Assembly: GCF_020921035.1 (NCBI RefSeq)
Contig: NC_063157.1
Coordinates: 18,549,777-18,613,776, forward strand
DNA: 64,000 bases
Direction of reading: 5' to 3'
From: Rhodamnia argentea
Lineage: Eukaryota > Streptophyta > Magnoliopsida > Myrtales > Myrtaceae
Below the pieces are notes generated by a model, which saw only the letters and a list, made by a program, of their open reading frames with translations, was not told where the DNA came from and searched no databases. Below are positions 13,014 to 24,111 of the stretch, piece after piece (within the stretch, counting starts at the first letter, position 1; each line of letters starts with the position of its first letter). The translations under genes were made by a program, and so were the position numbers.

Positions 13014-14525
13014 GAAACATTAGCAATCTACCTGAAGAAGAATCTTGAGAAAGAGAGCAGCGCTCGAGGATGTTTGAGCTTAATGCTTGCTTTGTACTTC
13101 ATTGAACTAAGTTGTCCAGTTTGAAAATTTTTAGCTTAAGACAATTCATTGTGGGACCTTTCTCCACCGGGAAGGAATAATACCTTTCAGTTGCTGTCAG
13201 GTTGAGTTATGGTCTTTCCTTCATTGAACTGCAGGATTCTGACAGCTTGCCTTTGTTTATGCTTTGGTTGCATTTGTGAATCTGGGCTTGCTTTTGATTG
13301 TTTTAATGTGTACATCAGAGAGGATGTCATATTCTGGTGTACATTAGCCTGTGTACCCAGTTCTGGATATGGTTTCTGGAGTTGTTTGTCAATTGTGGTG
13401 ATGTGAGTGCTATCTGTTCAGTTTGAGTTCTTTTCCAGAGGCTCCTGAGCGAGAATAAAGGAATACTTTACTAGGATATGCTCAGGAGACTAGGGGTGAG
13501 CAATTCCAGATTCCGTGCAGATTCCACCTGGAACCTGCCCATCGGAACAGTTTTATTCTCGAATTTGAAACCAGCGACTGTGGCCATAGCATAGAAGTCC
13601 CCGGGCGGGCTTTTGAGCATTTCAGTAGGGAGGGAAGAAGAAGAGAGCGAGTGAACGTGCGTCGGGTATGGCAGAGAGTTAGTAGAGCCCTTTTTTGAGA
13701 GCTTCTTACTCTTTATGCTGGGTGAAAAATGGAGAAACTTTGTCCTAGCTAAGATCTTTATAGCCTTAAAAGCTTATGCAAGAGGTGTAAAGAACTGAAA
13801 GTTGCCACTGCTCTGCACAGGAAAGTGGCAAAGCACGTTTCTGAGAGTTCTGTCATCACAAAAGCCCTGATAAAACTTTTGGACTTCCACGGGGGACTAA
13901 GAGAAATACTCGGAAACCGGTCGGGCGTCCTTCGAAAAACCTCAAGTTCATACATTCACCCCTGTATCCTTATGTCATTAATTGACTGCACTTCCTAGAT
14001 AAGGGCATGTACATTACTCATATCTCGTGGACTCAGACAGGTGTTCTATGGTATCGAGGGGCGCACTTACCGTGCGATTACAACTTTCAACCGACGCGGA
14101 TATACCATGATAACGTTGAGCAATTTTGATCTATGGGGGCTCGAGGTACGGTTCAGCGGAACCCGTCATTTTCTCAGACCTGATGATGGGGAAGAGGATT
14201 ACTCTCGCTCTCTCTCATGTCGGCAAAAGATTCAGCATGTCTGACCAGAAATCTATGCCTTTATCCGGTACTCGGGACGCCATGTGTTTAGCTCGGCTAG
14301 ATCTTACTCGTTTTCTAGTTGTCATGTGAAGTAGGGGTGGGCAAGTCCAAGTTCCATACTTATTCTACCTCGAACTTGGAACGTATCCTGTCGAAACGGG
14401 TTCTTCATTTTTTGGAACCTAAAACCTACCTTGCATATCCCCGGAACCTACCCTATCATGGATTCCAAGATCGGTTCCCAAATTCTACTTGTATTCTTAA
14501 TTGAACGATTGTAGTAAATCATTAA
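13014..14525. other. Intergenic with two hAT-end remnants
   Basis: After the TDBD stop codon the first few hundred bases are probably 3' UTR. Two sequences with the hAT-like terminus TAGGGGTGAGCA/TAGGGGTGGGCA occur near 13493 and 14334 in the same orientation, each followed by TTCC-rich subterminal DNA. I could not find matching right ends. No gene is recognised. Confidence 0.5.
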
Positions 14526-14533
14526 TTTTAATG
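14526..14533. repeat. hAT target-site duplication, left copy
   Basis: TTTTAATG, identical to 29219-29226. The 8-bp length fits hAT integration. Confidence 0.7.
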
Positions 14534-14777
14534 CTGAGTGTCAATGGTTCAGTTCGATTCGGTTTTGTGTTCGGTTCGATTTTTTGAAAAACCGAACTGA
14601 ACTAAATCATTAGGGAATATGCTTGAGCTGAACCAAAACTCGTCTTGAACCGAACCTAACTAGTTCGGTTCGGTGCGGTTTTCGAATTTTTTTTTTTTTT
14701 TTTTTGTTCATATCTCTTCCTTCACAACCTATTTTCTATTGAAACCAAGTGAATAATCTAGAGTTATTAATTGATTA

Positions 14778-15167
14778 CTAAGCATTAACATGTTTTTTTT
14801 TAATCTTATACGGCTTGCCTTTTCGGAAAATCCAACATAATTTTACAAGAAAATTTTGAATCCGCCAACAACTTGTTGGGACTATCATCCTGGATATTGG
14901 TATAATGCACGACGGATTTAACATCATCATCGGTTCACTTTGCAGCAACATAAGGGTCGAAACCGTCGGAACTTGGGAGTGACCACTCCCGAAGCCCTCA
15001 AAGTGCACGTGCTTAGCATGTAAATCAATTAGAGATATAACTTGGATGTCGTGTGTGAAGGTTGCTTTTGGAACAGGAGAAATATAAACATTCAAGTGAC
15101 ATCGGACTAAGTCTCCATGTCCATCTTCCAGATTTGCATGAAACTGAAAAGATGTTTGGGGAATCAC
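14778..15167 (-). other. Open frame of unknown origin inside the hAT
   Basis: A 129-codon minus-strand frame lies in the non-transposase part of the hAT. Its product shows no domain I recognise. It may be part of captured host DNA, like the neighbouring epimerase-type exon, or chance. Confidence 0.25.
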
Positions 15168-15602
15168 GACATAAAACTTTCTTTGAGACTACAGTGCATC
15201 AAGAAAATTCATGAAACTGAATACTTATGCTGATGGGGAGGTCCTGATCAGATTTTATAACAAATGGGAAGTAACATCCTTAGTCCTTTCCAGTTCTGAT
15301 ATGACTGAAACTTCCCGACATGAACATCTAGCAATGCAAGGAAAAGCCTAAATCGACAGCTTTCTGAACTGATAATGCAGTAACACATTGAGACAATCCT
15401 TCTAATGTACGTCTCTTCATTAGCGTCCTAAAGACAGCTCCTCCACAGAACCACTTCTTCTCTCAAAACATCAACAAGAAAATGGTTTAACAAGTACCGA
15501 TCTCCAAGTTCGTCAATCTCAGTAAGAAAATGCTTCAAGCGTCTCCAAGCACCGGAACAGCAACCCCTTAACCCGGATAATAAACAGAAGCAGCAGCAAA
15601 AC

Positions 15603-15757
15603 CAGTATAAAAAGGCTTCGGAGTACACTTAGGATAACAAATGTATGGCTTTATATCGAAAATGAAACAAATGACGAGCAGCTACCAGGCCATCACCACC
15701 ATTGTTCCCAGGTCCACATATTGCAAGAACACGCTTATACTCACTGGCTTTGTAGAC
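15603..15757 (-). pseudogene. Captured exon of NAD(P)HX epimerase / PDX3-like gene
   Basis: Read on the minus strand after a TTGGTAG splice acceptor, the segment encodes [20 protein letters not shown] followed by [13 protein letters not shown]. This is the nucleotide-binding signature of the YjeF_N (NAD(P)HX epimerase) domain, which in plants is also the N-terminal half of pyridoxine-phosphate oxidase PDX3. A one-base insertion shifts the frame before the ICYPK...KPFYTG segment, which is still readable, and a GT donor follows. Intron-like DNA flanks the exon, so the capture was of genomic DNA rather than a cDNA copy. It lies inside the hAT limits and cannot make a functional enzyme. Confidence 0.75.
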
Positions 15758-16311
15758 CTACCAACCCATCAGATGTCATAATTAGCCAGACATTACAATA
15801 ACCAAAATACTAAATGCAAAGAAACCCAAGTAGATTTCAGCCAACAAAAGTTGGAGCAGTAACCACATAATTCCAACCCCAAGTTCTGGTAATAATGTCA
15901 TGGCAGGTAGCAATGTACTTCTCTTGACCAACAGAAAGAGAAAAAAATTTGGCAATCTACTGTTAGACTGATCAGGACATTTAAGTCTACAGTTACATTA
16001 TGTCCCAAGAATATTTTTTTTCACAGAATCACAGACCAGACACTCATCCTGCGTACTTTGGATGCTAATAATCCAGTAAAGTGAGACTTCCACATCAACA
16101 CCATAGATATGCCGCTTGAAAGGCATTCAAGTCACAAATGGATATGAAGCACCAACCTCCAAGTTTGTTAATCATCAAGAGAAATCAATATTGAGTTAAG
16201 CTCCATGGTTGTAGTTGACAAATCTACATTAAATTCACAATGAAAATGAGAATTATAGTATCAAATATAATATTGAAGGTATAAAAATTTCACGGTAATT
16301 TATCACCCGAC

Positions 16312-16489
16312 TCAAAAATTTTCGAGTTCTGCTAAGTCCTCCTCGATTGAAACCGAAAGTGGTGTGTATCGTAACCAATCTTGAGTACATATGAGAGCCT
16401 CCACTATGCTCAAGGTCAAGGAGCTACGAAACACGTCAAGTGCACGATCTCCCGTGCTAAATGCAGAATATGGTGCTACGGTTGAGACG
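16312..16489 (-). pseudogene. hAT transposase C-terminal part (dimerisation domain, distal half)
   Basis: The minus-strand frame reads PVSTVAPYSAFSTGDRALD and then FRSSLT...VEALICTQDWLR. This is the most conserved stretch of the hAT C-terminal dimerisation domain, which ends shortly before the stop at 16312. It is the continuation of the frame that breaks off at 27068, with the chromovirus between. Conserved 'ASESAFS' is 'APYSAFS' here. It is separated from its promoter and N-terminal part, so it is non-functional. Confidence 0.85.
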
Positions 16490-16494
16490 GGCAC

Positions 16495-19448
16495 TTTGAC
16501 GCTCGGGAAATTTGGATTTTGTAATTTGCCCGAATTCATTAAAAAGGAAGAAAATTAAATTTTAGTCGGTGCAAATTTTGGATCGTAAGGACATAAGTAA
16601 CGAATTTGGACGAGTCCTGAAATATCGTTCGATTTCGATTGGGTCTCGAAATCTCGGTCACCGCGACTTAGGATTCTAATCCTCGCGCCTAGACTTTTTC
16701 TGGACCTAACCTAGCCCATGAAAATCCAAATTTTATTCCCAATCGGTTGAGCCAAAAATCCGATCAATCCCGATTTATCAAATTACGAAATCGCCCTTGG
16801 ATATTATGCAGATGAGACGAAAGAGTTTAATTTGGAAGTGACCCGTGGACCCCACCTTCATTCAAATCTTCAGCCACTTTCGGTCAAACCAGTCAAAGCT
16901 TCACTCTCTCTCCTTTCTCTTCTCTCTCTCTCCCTCACGTCTGCTCCCCCATCTCCCCTGTTCACCCACGCGACTCCCCCGAACCGAACCACTCCTCCTT
17001 CCTTCTTTGTTTTCGCGAGCCACCACCTTCTACCACCAACTACCTTCCTCTGCCGCCACTCGGCCTTCGTCCGGCCGCCGTTCGCCGAAGACCAGCCGGA
17101 CGGCCGCCGGACAGCCGCCCGAAGCTCCTCGGTCAGGCTGCCTTGTTTCGGCTCCGGTGGCCTGTTGGAGCCGCGTCCACCTTGCCGGCCCCTTCAACCA
17201 CCGCCGAGCACCCCACGCCACTTCCAGCCACCAATCCACCTCCCTCCGACAGCCACCTACCTTCGTGAACCGCCGCAGAACCGCGATTCAGCCCCAAACA
17301 ACACGCCGCTGCAGCCTGCCCTATTTTGCGCTGAACTGCCCTCTGCCGCAATTGAGGCAGACCCACCGCCCGTCGACCACTCCAAACGGTCGCCCTCCAC
17401 CTCTAGTTGCCCCACGGAGCCACCGGAAGCCGGCCACCCCCCGTAGAGCTCGGATTGAGCCCCGGCTAGCCTCCCCTGTTTCTGAACCGCCGCCCCTGTT
17501 TTTTGCGCCGATTCTGTTCCACCGCTGTTCAGCCGCCTCGACCGTCCCGCCGGTGCCGTCACCGCCACCCAAAGCTCTCCCGGGAGACCCCCGACGTTGG
17601 CCACCCTTTCCCTCATCCTTGCACGGCCTAAAACCCCCTAAAACAGCCCTCGACGCCTCTATCTTGCTCTGTGTTTCTCTGTCCCGAGCACCGTTCACGC
17701 CGGCCACCCACTGTTTCGGCCGGCTCCAGCCACCGACCGCCACCTCTGAGTCCCGAGCCGCTGTCTCAAGGTGTCGCTAAGTCTTCGAACCATCCCGAAC
17801 GGAGTTGGAAGCTCGGAGTTTAAGTCGGGCCGTGAGTCGTCGTCATCGTCGTCGGGCCGGGCCGAGTTTGTAACGTCGCCACTCGAGTTGAGACCGCCCG
17901 AGCTAGTTAAATTTTTGAGTTAGCCCCCAACTCTTGGTTAGGACGCTAATTGCGTTCGGATTTAGTTTAATTAGCTAATTAGGATATTTAGGTAGATTAA
18001 TTATGGTCGGGCTAGATAGAAATGTGGTTTAGGCTAAATGATCGTAATTAGTTAAGATTAGTCAATTAGCTAGGTTGTCTGTGGCTAATTGGTAAGTAGA
18101 ATTGATTGATTTGACCGATTGCATTGGTTGATTGCGAGCGAACGATAGGTCAAAGACAAGTGCGCAATTGGAATTGAAATTTGAAATTAATAATCGACTT
18201 GCTGGAATTGATTAATCGATTATTGAATTGTTGGCTGTGAATGCCAGGTTTGACTATTGATTGCCATGGGGGTCCGATTAGAGGTTAATCGCCCCAAATT
18301 GCCTGGTGTGTCGGTCGATATAATTGCACATTTATGTGACCACGTATGAGATAAAATTGCATGGTTTTGCACGAAAACGGCCTTGGGCCAAGTATTTGAA
18401 CATGCGAGTATGAGCATTCGACCTAATTCCAAGAAATGAACTGGTTGGTTATCGAAGTGCCTAAGTGGTCATATAATGGGATAATTCTGACGATCATTAT
18501 CTTCTGGTCGATCGGTCCTAGCAATCATTGTCTTAAGGTTGCTGGATTCGCGTCAGTCATTGTCTTCAGGCTGTACGTTTGCCGGTCGCAACTTGTGATG
18601 GGCCGAAGCCTTTTAAGGATTCCTATTAGCTCTGTGCCGTGTCGACAATCATTGTCTTCTGGTTGGTCGAGCAGAATTACATGGACTATCAGAAGCCGTT
18701 GCCGGAAGTAAGGGACGATGCCCGGTCCGCCGTAAGAGCACCAACTAACTAGTGTGTTGGCACCAACCGACTAGTATGCGGGACCTATGGGTCGGACTCG
18801 ATAATAAATGGACTATGTGTGGTGTCATGTGCATGCAAATCTTGTGATGTTTTGCGGTGGGTTGAATTGGTTTGGTTGGTTGATTGTTAAGTCGAGTCCG
18901 CATTGCATTATGTGTGGCCCGGAGGGTAAGCTTGCATGTGATTGGAATACTCGCTCTGTGTTGATGTGGTTGCTTGTTAGGGTGTGTAAGCGAATCAACG
19001 TCCTAACCGGGCTTAGGCATTGGCTCACTGAGATTAATTTCTCACCCCGTCGTGTTTAACAATTTTCAGACAGTGATGGAGGCCGTAAACGTTGAACCTA
19101 GAGGATTATGGTAGGATTTTTGGGAGTAGACAAGAGATTAACCTTACCCGACCTCATGTCTTTTTGAAGTCTTAGTGAGCCGCCTCGAAGAATGGGGTTG
19201 TATATATTTACCGTAGCTCAGTAGGGTTAAATTTCATCTATTCTGGCTGTTGATTGAGATCGTATTTTGTGAATTGACTATGTTAATTTTCCTCTTGTCT
19301 TGTCCCGTTGTTGTTGATTGTCTAGGAGATTTGTACGTTCCGCATGCGCTGTATTTTCATAGGTCGATAGCCTACCTAGGACACTATCATTCATGACCTG
19401 AGGCGAGTAAGGTAGGGATGTCGCGAGCTCGAGAGTCGAGGCATGACA
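16495..19448 (+). repeat. 5' LTR of the chromovirus
   Basis: Aligns end to end with 24112-27062. The start is TTTGACGC (TGTAACGCCC in the other copy) and the end is TGACA. A GC-rich, Pro/Ser-coding-like tract at about 16.85-17.8 kb makes long chance frames on both strands. A motif like CAATCATTGTCTTCTGG occurs four times at 18491, 18522, 18554 and 18645. Confidence 0.9.
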
Positions 19449-19461
19449 TCCTTGCCCAAGG

Positions 19462-19473
19462 TGGTATCAGAGC
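19462..19473 (+). other. Primer binding site (initiator Met tRNA type)
   Basis: TGGTATCAGAGC, the complement of the 3' end of plant initiator methionine tRNA. It lies 13 bp after the 5' LTR. Confidence 0.85.
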
Positions 19474-19818
19474 AAGGTCAGCCTGATCCATCGGGTCGTT
19501 GGCTTGGAGTAATAAGGAGCGATTGAAATTGGGATAGTTAGTGGGTTAATAATCGTTATGCATGTGATTGTTGTTGTGGATTTGAGTTATGGGGGCCGCC
19601 TTCTGACCACGCTTTGCTATGGGGTATGCGGGACTCAGTAATTTGCCTGCGAGATGAGCGAACACGGCGGGAGAGCACCTTGAGGACCCCGGACTAGGCC
19701 TGTCGGGCCGATAGGGGAGATTCTGGAGGAAGAAAGAGCGATGCGCACTGCTGAGCTAGTTGGGCAAGAGCCGACTATGGCTAGGATTCTGCAAGCTTTA
19801 GGAGCAATTTGAGACCTT

Positions 19819-20700
19819 ATGAGGCAGCAAGTAAGGAATCGGAATGTTGCTGCCACCGCTATTGCTGAAGCCGCACCTGTGAATCAACCAACTGGAGCTA
19901 CAAACGATGGGCACTTAGCCCAAAGGTTGGTGGAGCAATTTCTTAAGCTGAAACCGCCCAAGTTCTCCGGGGGTGGAGTTCCCGAAGCTGCTACTTCGTG
20001 GATCAAGGAGTTGGAGAAAGCTTTTGACCTGCTAAAGTGTACTAATGAGGATAAGGTCACCTTGGTAATGTACCGGTTGCAAGGGAATGCAAGTACATGG
20101 TGGAGAGCTTCAAAGGACAGAGTATTTCCTGAGGGTATGGTCCCGACGTGGGATGCCTTTGTGGAGGATTTTAATGGAAAGTACTTTTCGGATATCGCAA
20201 GAGAGCAAAAGATGGCAGAGTTCTTTCGCCTGCGCCAAAATCGGATGATGGTTGATCAGTATGAGGCCAAATTTGCTGAACTATCCAAGTACGCCCCGAG
20301 ACCGGTTGAAAACCCTGTGGATAGGGCCAGAAGGTTTAGAGATAGGCTGAAGCCCGAAATCGGGAGCGTACTAGTGCCATTTAACCTGAAGGACTATAAT
20401 GATCTCTATGAGAGAGTTCGGATGGTTGAGCAGAATCGGACCGAAAGGGCCGCCGCTTCTAGATCGCGGTTCGTGCCATCGAATAGAAGAGATATTCGGC
20501 AAGGGAAGAGGCCAATGCGAGGTAAGTGATTCAATGTCCCGCCCAATCATCGAGGATCAATTAGTAAGCCGATGCCTCACCGAGACGATGTCCGCCGCTT
20601 GTGTAATCGGAGGCATGGATCTGCTCCGTATGAGATGCATGGAGCCCGATTTGGATGTGGACAGCGGGGCCATCTCGTGAGAGACCGCCCACAGAGGCAA
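19819..20700 (+). pseudogene. Chromovirus gag (capsid and degenerate zinc knuckle)
   Basis: A 236-codon frame contains the retrotransposon gag capsid core, with SWIKELEKAF, QGNASTWW, WDAFVEDFNGKYF and RRFRDRLKPEI motifs in order. It stops at 20529. In another frame further on, a damaged zinc knuckle reads CGQRGHLVRDR, where the last zinc-binding Cys is Arg. The family's gag forms the virus-like particle and packages RNA. With a frameshift before the knuckle, this copy is not functional. Confidence 0.85.
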
Positions 20701-20993
20701 CAAGCAAAGCCGCTGGGCGGCCAAGTGGAAGGATCGCGCCACCGAATTACCATAGCGGACCTCGGGCGCAAGGACGAGTATTTGTGATCACCCGAGATGA
20801 TGCAAAGGACTCGCCAACCGTCATAGGTACGGTCCTTCTACGGAATAGCGTAGCCTATGCTTTGTTTGACCCTGGTGCTACGCATTCTTTTGTTGCGGAT
20901 CAATTTGTTAGACTGTCTGGATTAATTGTGGTACCGTTAGATGTGGTTGTCAAGGTTAACGAAGTAAAGGGCCATGATGGATTGCTATCGTAA
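20701..20993 (+). pseudogene. Chromovirus aspartic protease remnant
   Basis: The frame encodes RVFVITRDDA and, near its middle, LFDPGATHSFV. In active elements the catalytic triplet here is D-S/T-G; in this copy it is D-P-G, which should abolish catalysis. The frame ends at a stop at 20991-20993. Confidence 0.85.
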
Positions 20994-21219
20994 GGCGATT
21001 CAATTTAGGCCGTTGGATGGGGCCGATTTTGAATTTGTGGGAAATCGAGGAGGAAGCTCGATTGTAGTAATCTCGTCGCTATAGGTGACTCGTTTGTTGG
21101 AAAGTGGTTGCCGGGGTTATCCGGCTGTGGTAATGGATACGTCTATCGGGGAAACTACATTGGAGGATATCGATGTAGTATGTTAGTTTCCAAACGTTTT
21201 TCCCGAAGAACCGCATGGA

Positions 21220-22038
21220 TTGCCGCCGAAAAGAGAAATAGAGTTTGTGATAGAGTTAGCTCCGGGGACGGAGCCAATCTCTAAGGCGTCGTATAGGAAG
21301 GCATTGTCAGAACCGAAGGAACTTAAGGTACGGATGCAAGAACTATTGGATAAAGGATTTATCCGCCCCGGTGCGTCGCCATTGGGAGCACTTGTGCTGT
21401 TTGTTAAGAAGAAGGATGGGTCAATGAGGTTGTGTATAGACTACGGGTAGCTAAATCAAGTGACGATCAAGAACAAGTACCCATTGCCTAGGATTGATGA
21501 TCTGTTCGACCAGCTGTAGGGAGCATTGGTATTTTCTAAGATTGATCTACAGACAGGTTACCATCGGTTGAGGATCGGGAAAGAAGATATACCAAAGACG
21601 GCATTCGGGATGTGTTATGGACATTATGAGTTCACCGTGATGTCGTTTAGTCTGACGAATGCTCCTGTTGCTTTTATGGACCTGATGAATAGAGTGTTTA
21701 AGGAATTCTTGGATCACTTCGTAATAGTGTTTATAGACGATATCCTGGTGTACTCAAAAAGTTCTGAGGACCATGAATAACACCCGAGAATAGTGTTGGA
21801 GACACCGAGGATGCATCAACTTTTCGCCAAGCTCGGTAAGTGTGAGTTTTGGTTGGTTCGTGTGGCGTTCCTAGGCTATGTAGTTTACGGTGAGGGACTT
21901 GCGGTGGATCCGTCTAAAATTGAGGCAATCATGGATTGGCCAAGACCGACAACAGTAACGGAGATCAGAAGCTTCTTGGGATTAGCAGGCTATTATAGAC
22001 GTTTCGTGGAGAAGTTTTCAGCTATAGCCTCGCCTTAA
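21220..22038 (+). pseudogene. Chromovirus reverse transcriptase, broken
   Basis: RT motifs appear in order: [72 protein letters not shown], and the catalytic box [11 protein letters not shown]. Then come FLGYVV and [12 protein letters not shown] of the thumb and connection region. In-frame stops interrupt after CIDYG, before the FSKIDL motif and after the catalytic domain. The F-x-D-D box itself is intact (FIDD, common in this superfamily), but the protein cannot be made as one piece. Confidence 0.9.
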
Positions 22039-22059
22039 CTAAAGCTGTTGAAAAGGATG

Positions 22060-22511
22060 TAAAGTATAAATGGACAGACAAGTGCGAGCGTAGTTTTCAA
22101 GAGCTTAAGCATAAGCCGACTACGGCTCCTGTGTTGACGATTCCGTCCGGTCCTAGAGGGTTCGAGATCTACAATAACGCGTCTCTCGGAGGTCTAGGTT
22201 GCGTACTAATGCAACATGGAATGGTAGTAGCATATGCGTCTTGCCGGTTGAAACACCACGAGTTGAATTAGCCGACGCACGACTTGGAGTTGGCTGCGGT
22301 CGTGTTCGCCACGAAGATCTGGAGACATTATCTGATCGGAGAAAGTTTTCAAGTGTATACCGATCATCGAGCCTCGAAGTATCTATTCTCTCATAAAGAG
22401 TTGAACATGAGGCAGCGTCGATGGATGGAGCTGCTCAAAGATTATGATTGCGAGATATTGTATCATCTGAGCAAGGCGAATAAGGTTGCAGATACCTTGA
22501 GTAGAAAATGA
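22060..22511 (+). pseudogene. Chromovirus RNase H remnant
   Basis: A frame change is present at about 22040-22280. The readable part has [27 protein letters not shown] and [12 protein letters not shown], the conserved C-terminal half of Ty3/gypsy RNase H. The N-terminal part is readable only across frames. Confidence 0.8.
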
Positions 22512-22651
22512 GTGATTGCTCAATTACGTGTGAATGAATGGTGTCTACTTGAGCAAGTAAGAGACTCAAACTTTAAGTTGGAGAGAAGTCGTCTGTCGAG
22601 CCTAGTGGCTACATTGAGAATTGAGCCTGGAATCGAGACTAGAATAAAGAC

Positions 22652-23720
22652 TTGCAATCGACAGACCCTACTATTAAGAAGATTCTTCAAGAGGACTCAA
22701 CCAAGCGAAGGGTTGATTTTCAAGTGGTCGAGGATGGGATACTAAAGTTTAGAGGACGTCTAGTTGTGTCGGTCGATCAAAGTTTAAGGAAGGATATCTT
22801 ATCGGAGGCACATTGTAGCGATTATAGTATCCATCCGGGTAGTACGAAGATGTATCAGAATGCGAAGCAAAATTTCTGGTGGAATGGTATGAAAGCGGAT
22901 ATAGCCAAGCATGTGGCTAAGTGTTTGCACTGTCGGCAAGTCAAGGCGCAACCTTGTAAGCCTGGAGGACTGTTGCAACCTTTGGAGATTTCGGAGTGGA
23001 AATGGGAGCATATCATGATGGACTTCGTGATGGGATTGCTAAGAAGCCAAAGAGGACATGATTCGATCTAGGTTGTAGTAGACAGATTGACGAAGTCGAC
23101 GCACTTCATTCCAATAAGAAAAGATTTTGCCTTAGACGGATATGCAGATTTGTATGTGAGGCATATTGTGAGATCGCATGGAGTGCCGGTGAGGATCACC
23201 TCGGATCGTGATCCCAAGTTCCTTGCTACATTTTGGAAGAGCCTGCAGGCTGCGTTAGGAACGAAACTGCAGTTTAGTACGGCCTATCATTCACCGATAG
23301 ATGGTCGGTCTCAAAAGGACGATACTGACTCCGGAGGATATGTTGAGAGCATGTGTCTTAGATTTCAAGGGCGGTTGGGAAGAGCGGTTGCATTTGGTTG
23401 AATTCGCCTACAACAACGGTTTTCAGCTGAGCATCAAGATGGCACCATTTGAAGCATTATATGGTAAAGCGTGCCGAACGCCGGTCTGTTGGGACGAAGT
23501 AGGTGAAAGGAAAATCACCGGTCCCGAGTTAGTACGGCAGTCTATGGAAGCGGTCAAAGTTATCAGAGACAGGCTGAGGACCGCTCGTAGTCGTCAGAAG
23601 AGCTACGCAGGTAGGAGGCGAAGGCCACTGGAGTTCCAAGTATGCGATCATGTTTTTCTAAAATGTGTTGCCTATGAGAGGGACATCTCATTTTGGCAAG
23701 AAAAGAAAGTTGAGCCCTAG
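22652..23720 (+). pseudogene. Chromovirus integrase, frame-shifted
   Basis: The zinc-binding HHCC segment ends with KHVAKCLHCRQVK. A stop follows GHDSI before the catalytic core. The core shows RITSDRDPKFLATFW and FSTAYHSPIDGRS, where active elements have an HPQTDG-type motif. The frame then shifts near 23310 to the segment DMLRACVLDFKGGW...LVEFAYNNGF...APFEALYGKACRTP. This enzyme would insert the cDNA, but the copy is interrupted at least twice. Confidence 0.85.
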
Positions 23721-23799
23721 ATATGTCGGGCATTTTGAGATTTTGGAGCGGATTGGAAATCCGGCATACCGTCTTGCGTTGCCGCCAAGAGCGGCTTAG

Positions 23800-24066
23800 G
23801 TGTATAACATATTCCACGTGTCGATGTTAAGAAAGTATGAACCGGACCCCGCTCATGTATTGAGTTATGAAGAAATCGAGCTAGATGAGCGAGCCGCGTA
23901 CGTGGAACGGCCAATCAAGATCGTGGATAGGAAAGAGCAAGTGCTCCGGAGTAAGACGATTCAATTGGTCAAGGTGGTTTGGCAACACCATGGAATCGAA
24001 GGAGCTACATGGGAGAACAAGGAAGTTATGAAGAGTAGCTATCTATTTCTTTTTGAAGAATCGTGA
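23800..24066 (+). pseudogene. Chromovirus integrase tail with chromodomain
   Basis: The frame reads NIFHVSMLRKYEPDPAHVL, then KTIQLVKVVWQHHGIEGATW at its C-terminal end, which is the chromodomain pattern (LVKVxWxxH...EATWE). This module directs chromovirus integration to particular chromatin. It closes at a TGA at 24064-24066, followed within 50 bp by the polypurine-rich tract and the 3' LTR. It is itself little damaged, but a stop near 23800 separates it from the integrase. Confidence 0.85.
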
Positions 24067-24111
24067 TTGTATTGTAATTTAGAGGACGAAATTTCCTAAG
24101 GTAAGGAGAGT

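Noticed and set aside
16832..17780. Long overlapping Pro/Ser/Arg-rich open frames on both strands
   Set aside because: They lie wholly in the GC-rich part of the chromovirus LTR, recur in the other LTR with frame differences (24.7-25.5 kb), and show no domain.
21220..24066. A functional viral-type polymerase
   Set aside because: Stops and frame changes interrupt RT, RNase H and integrase, and the protease site is altered, so the copy is dead.
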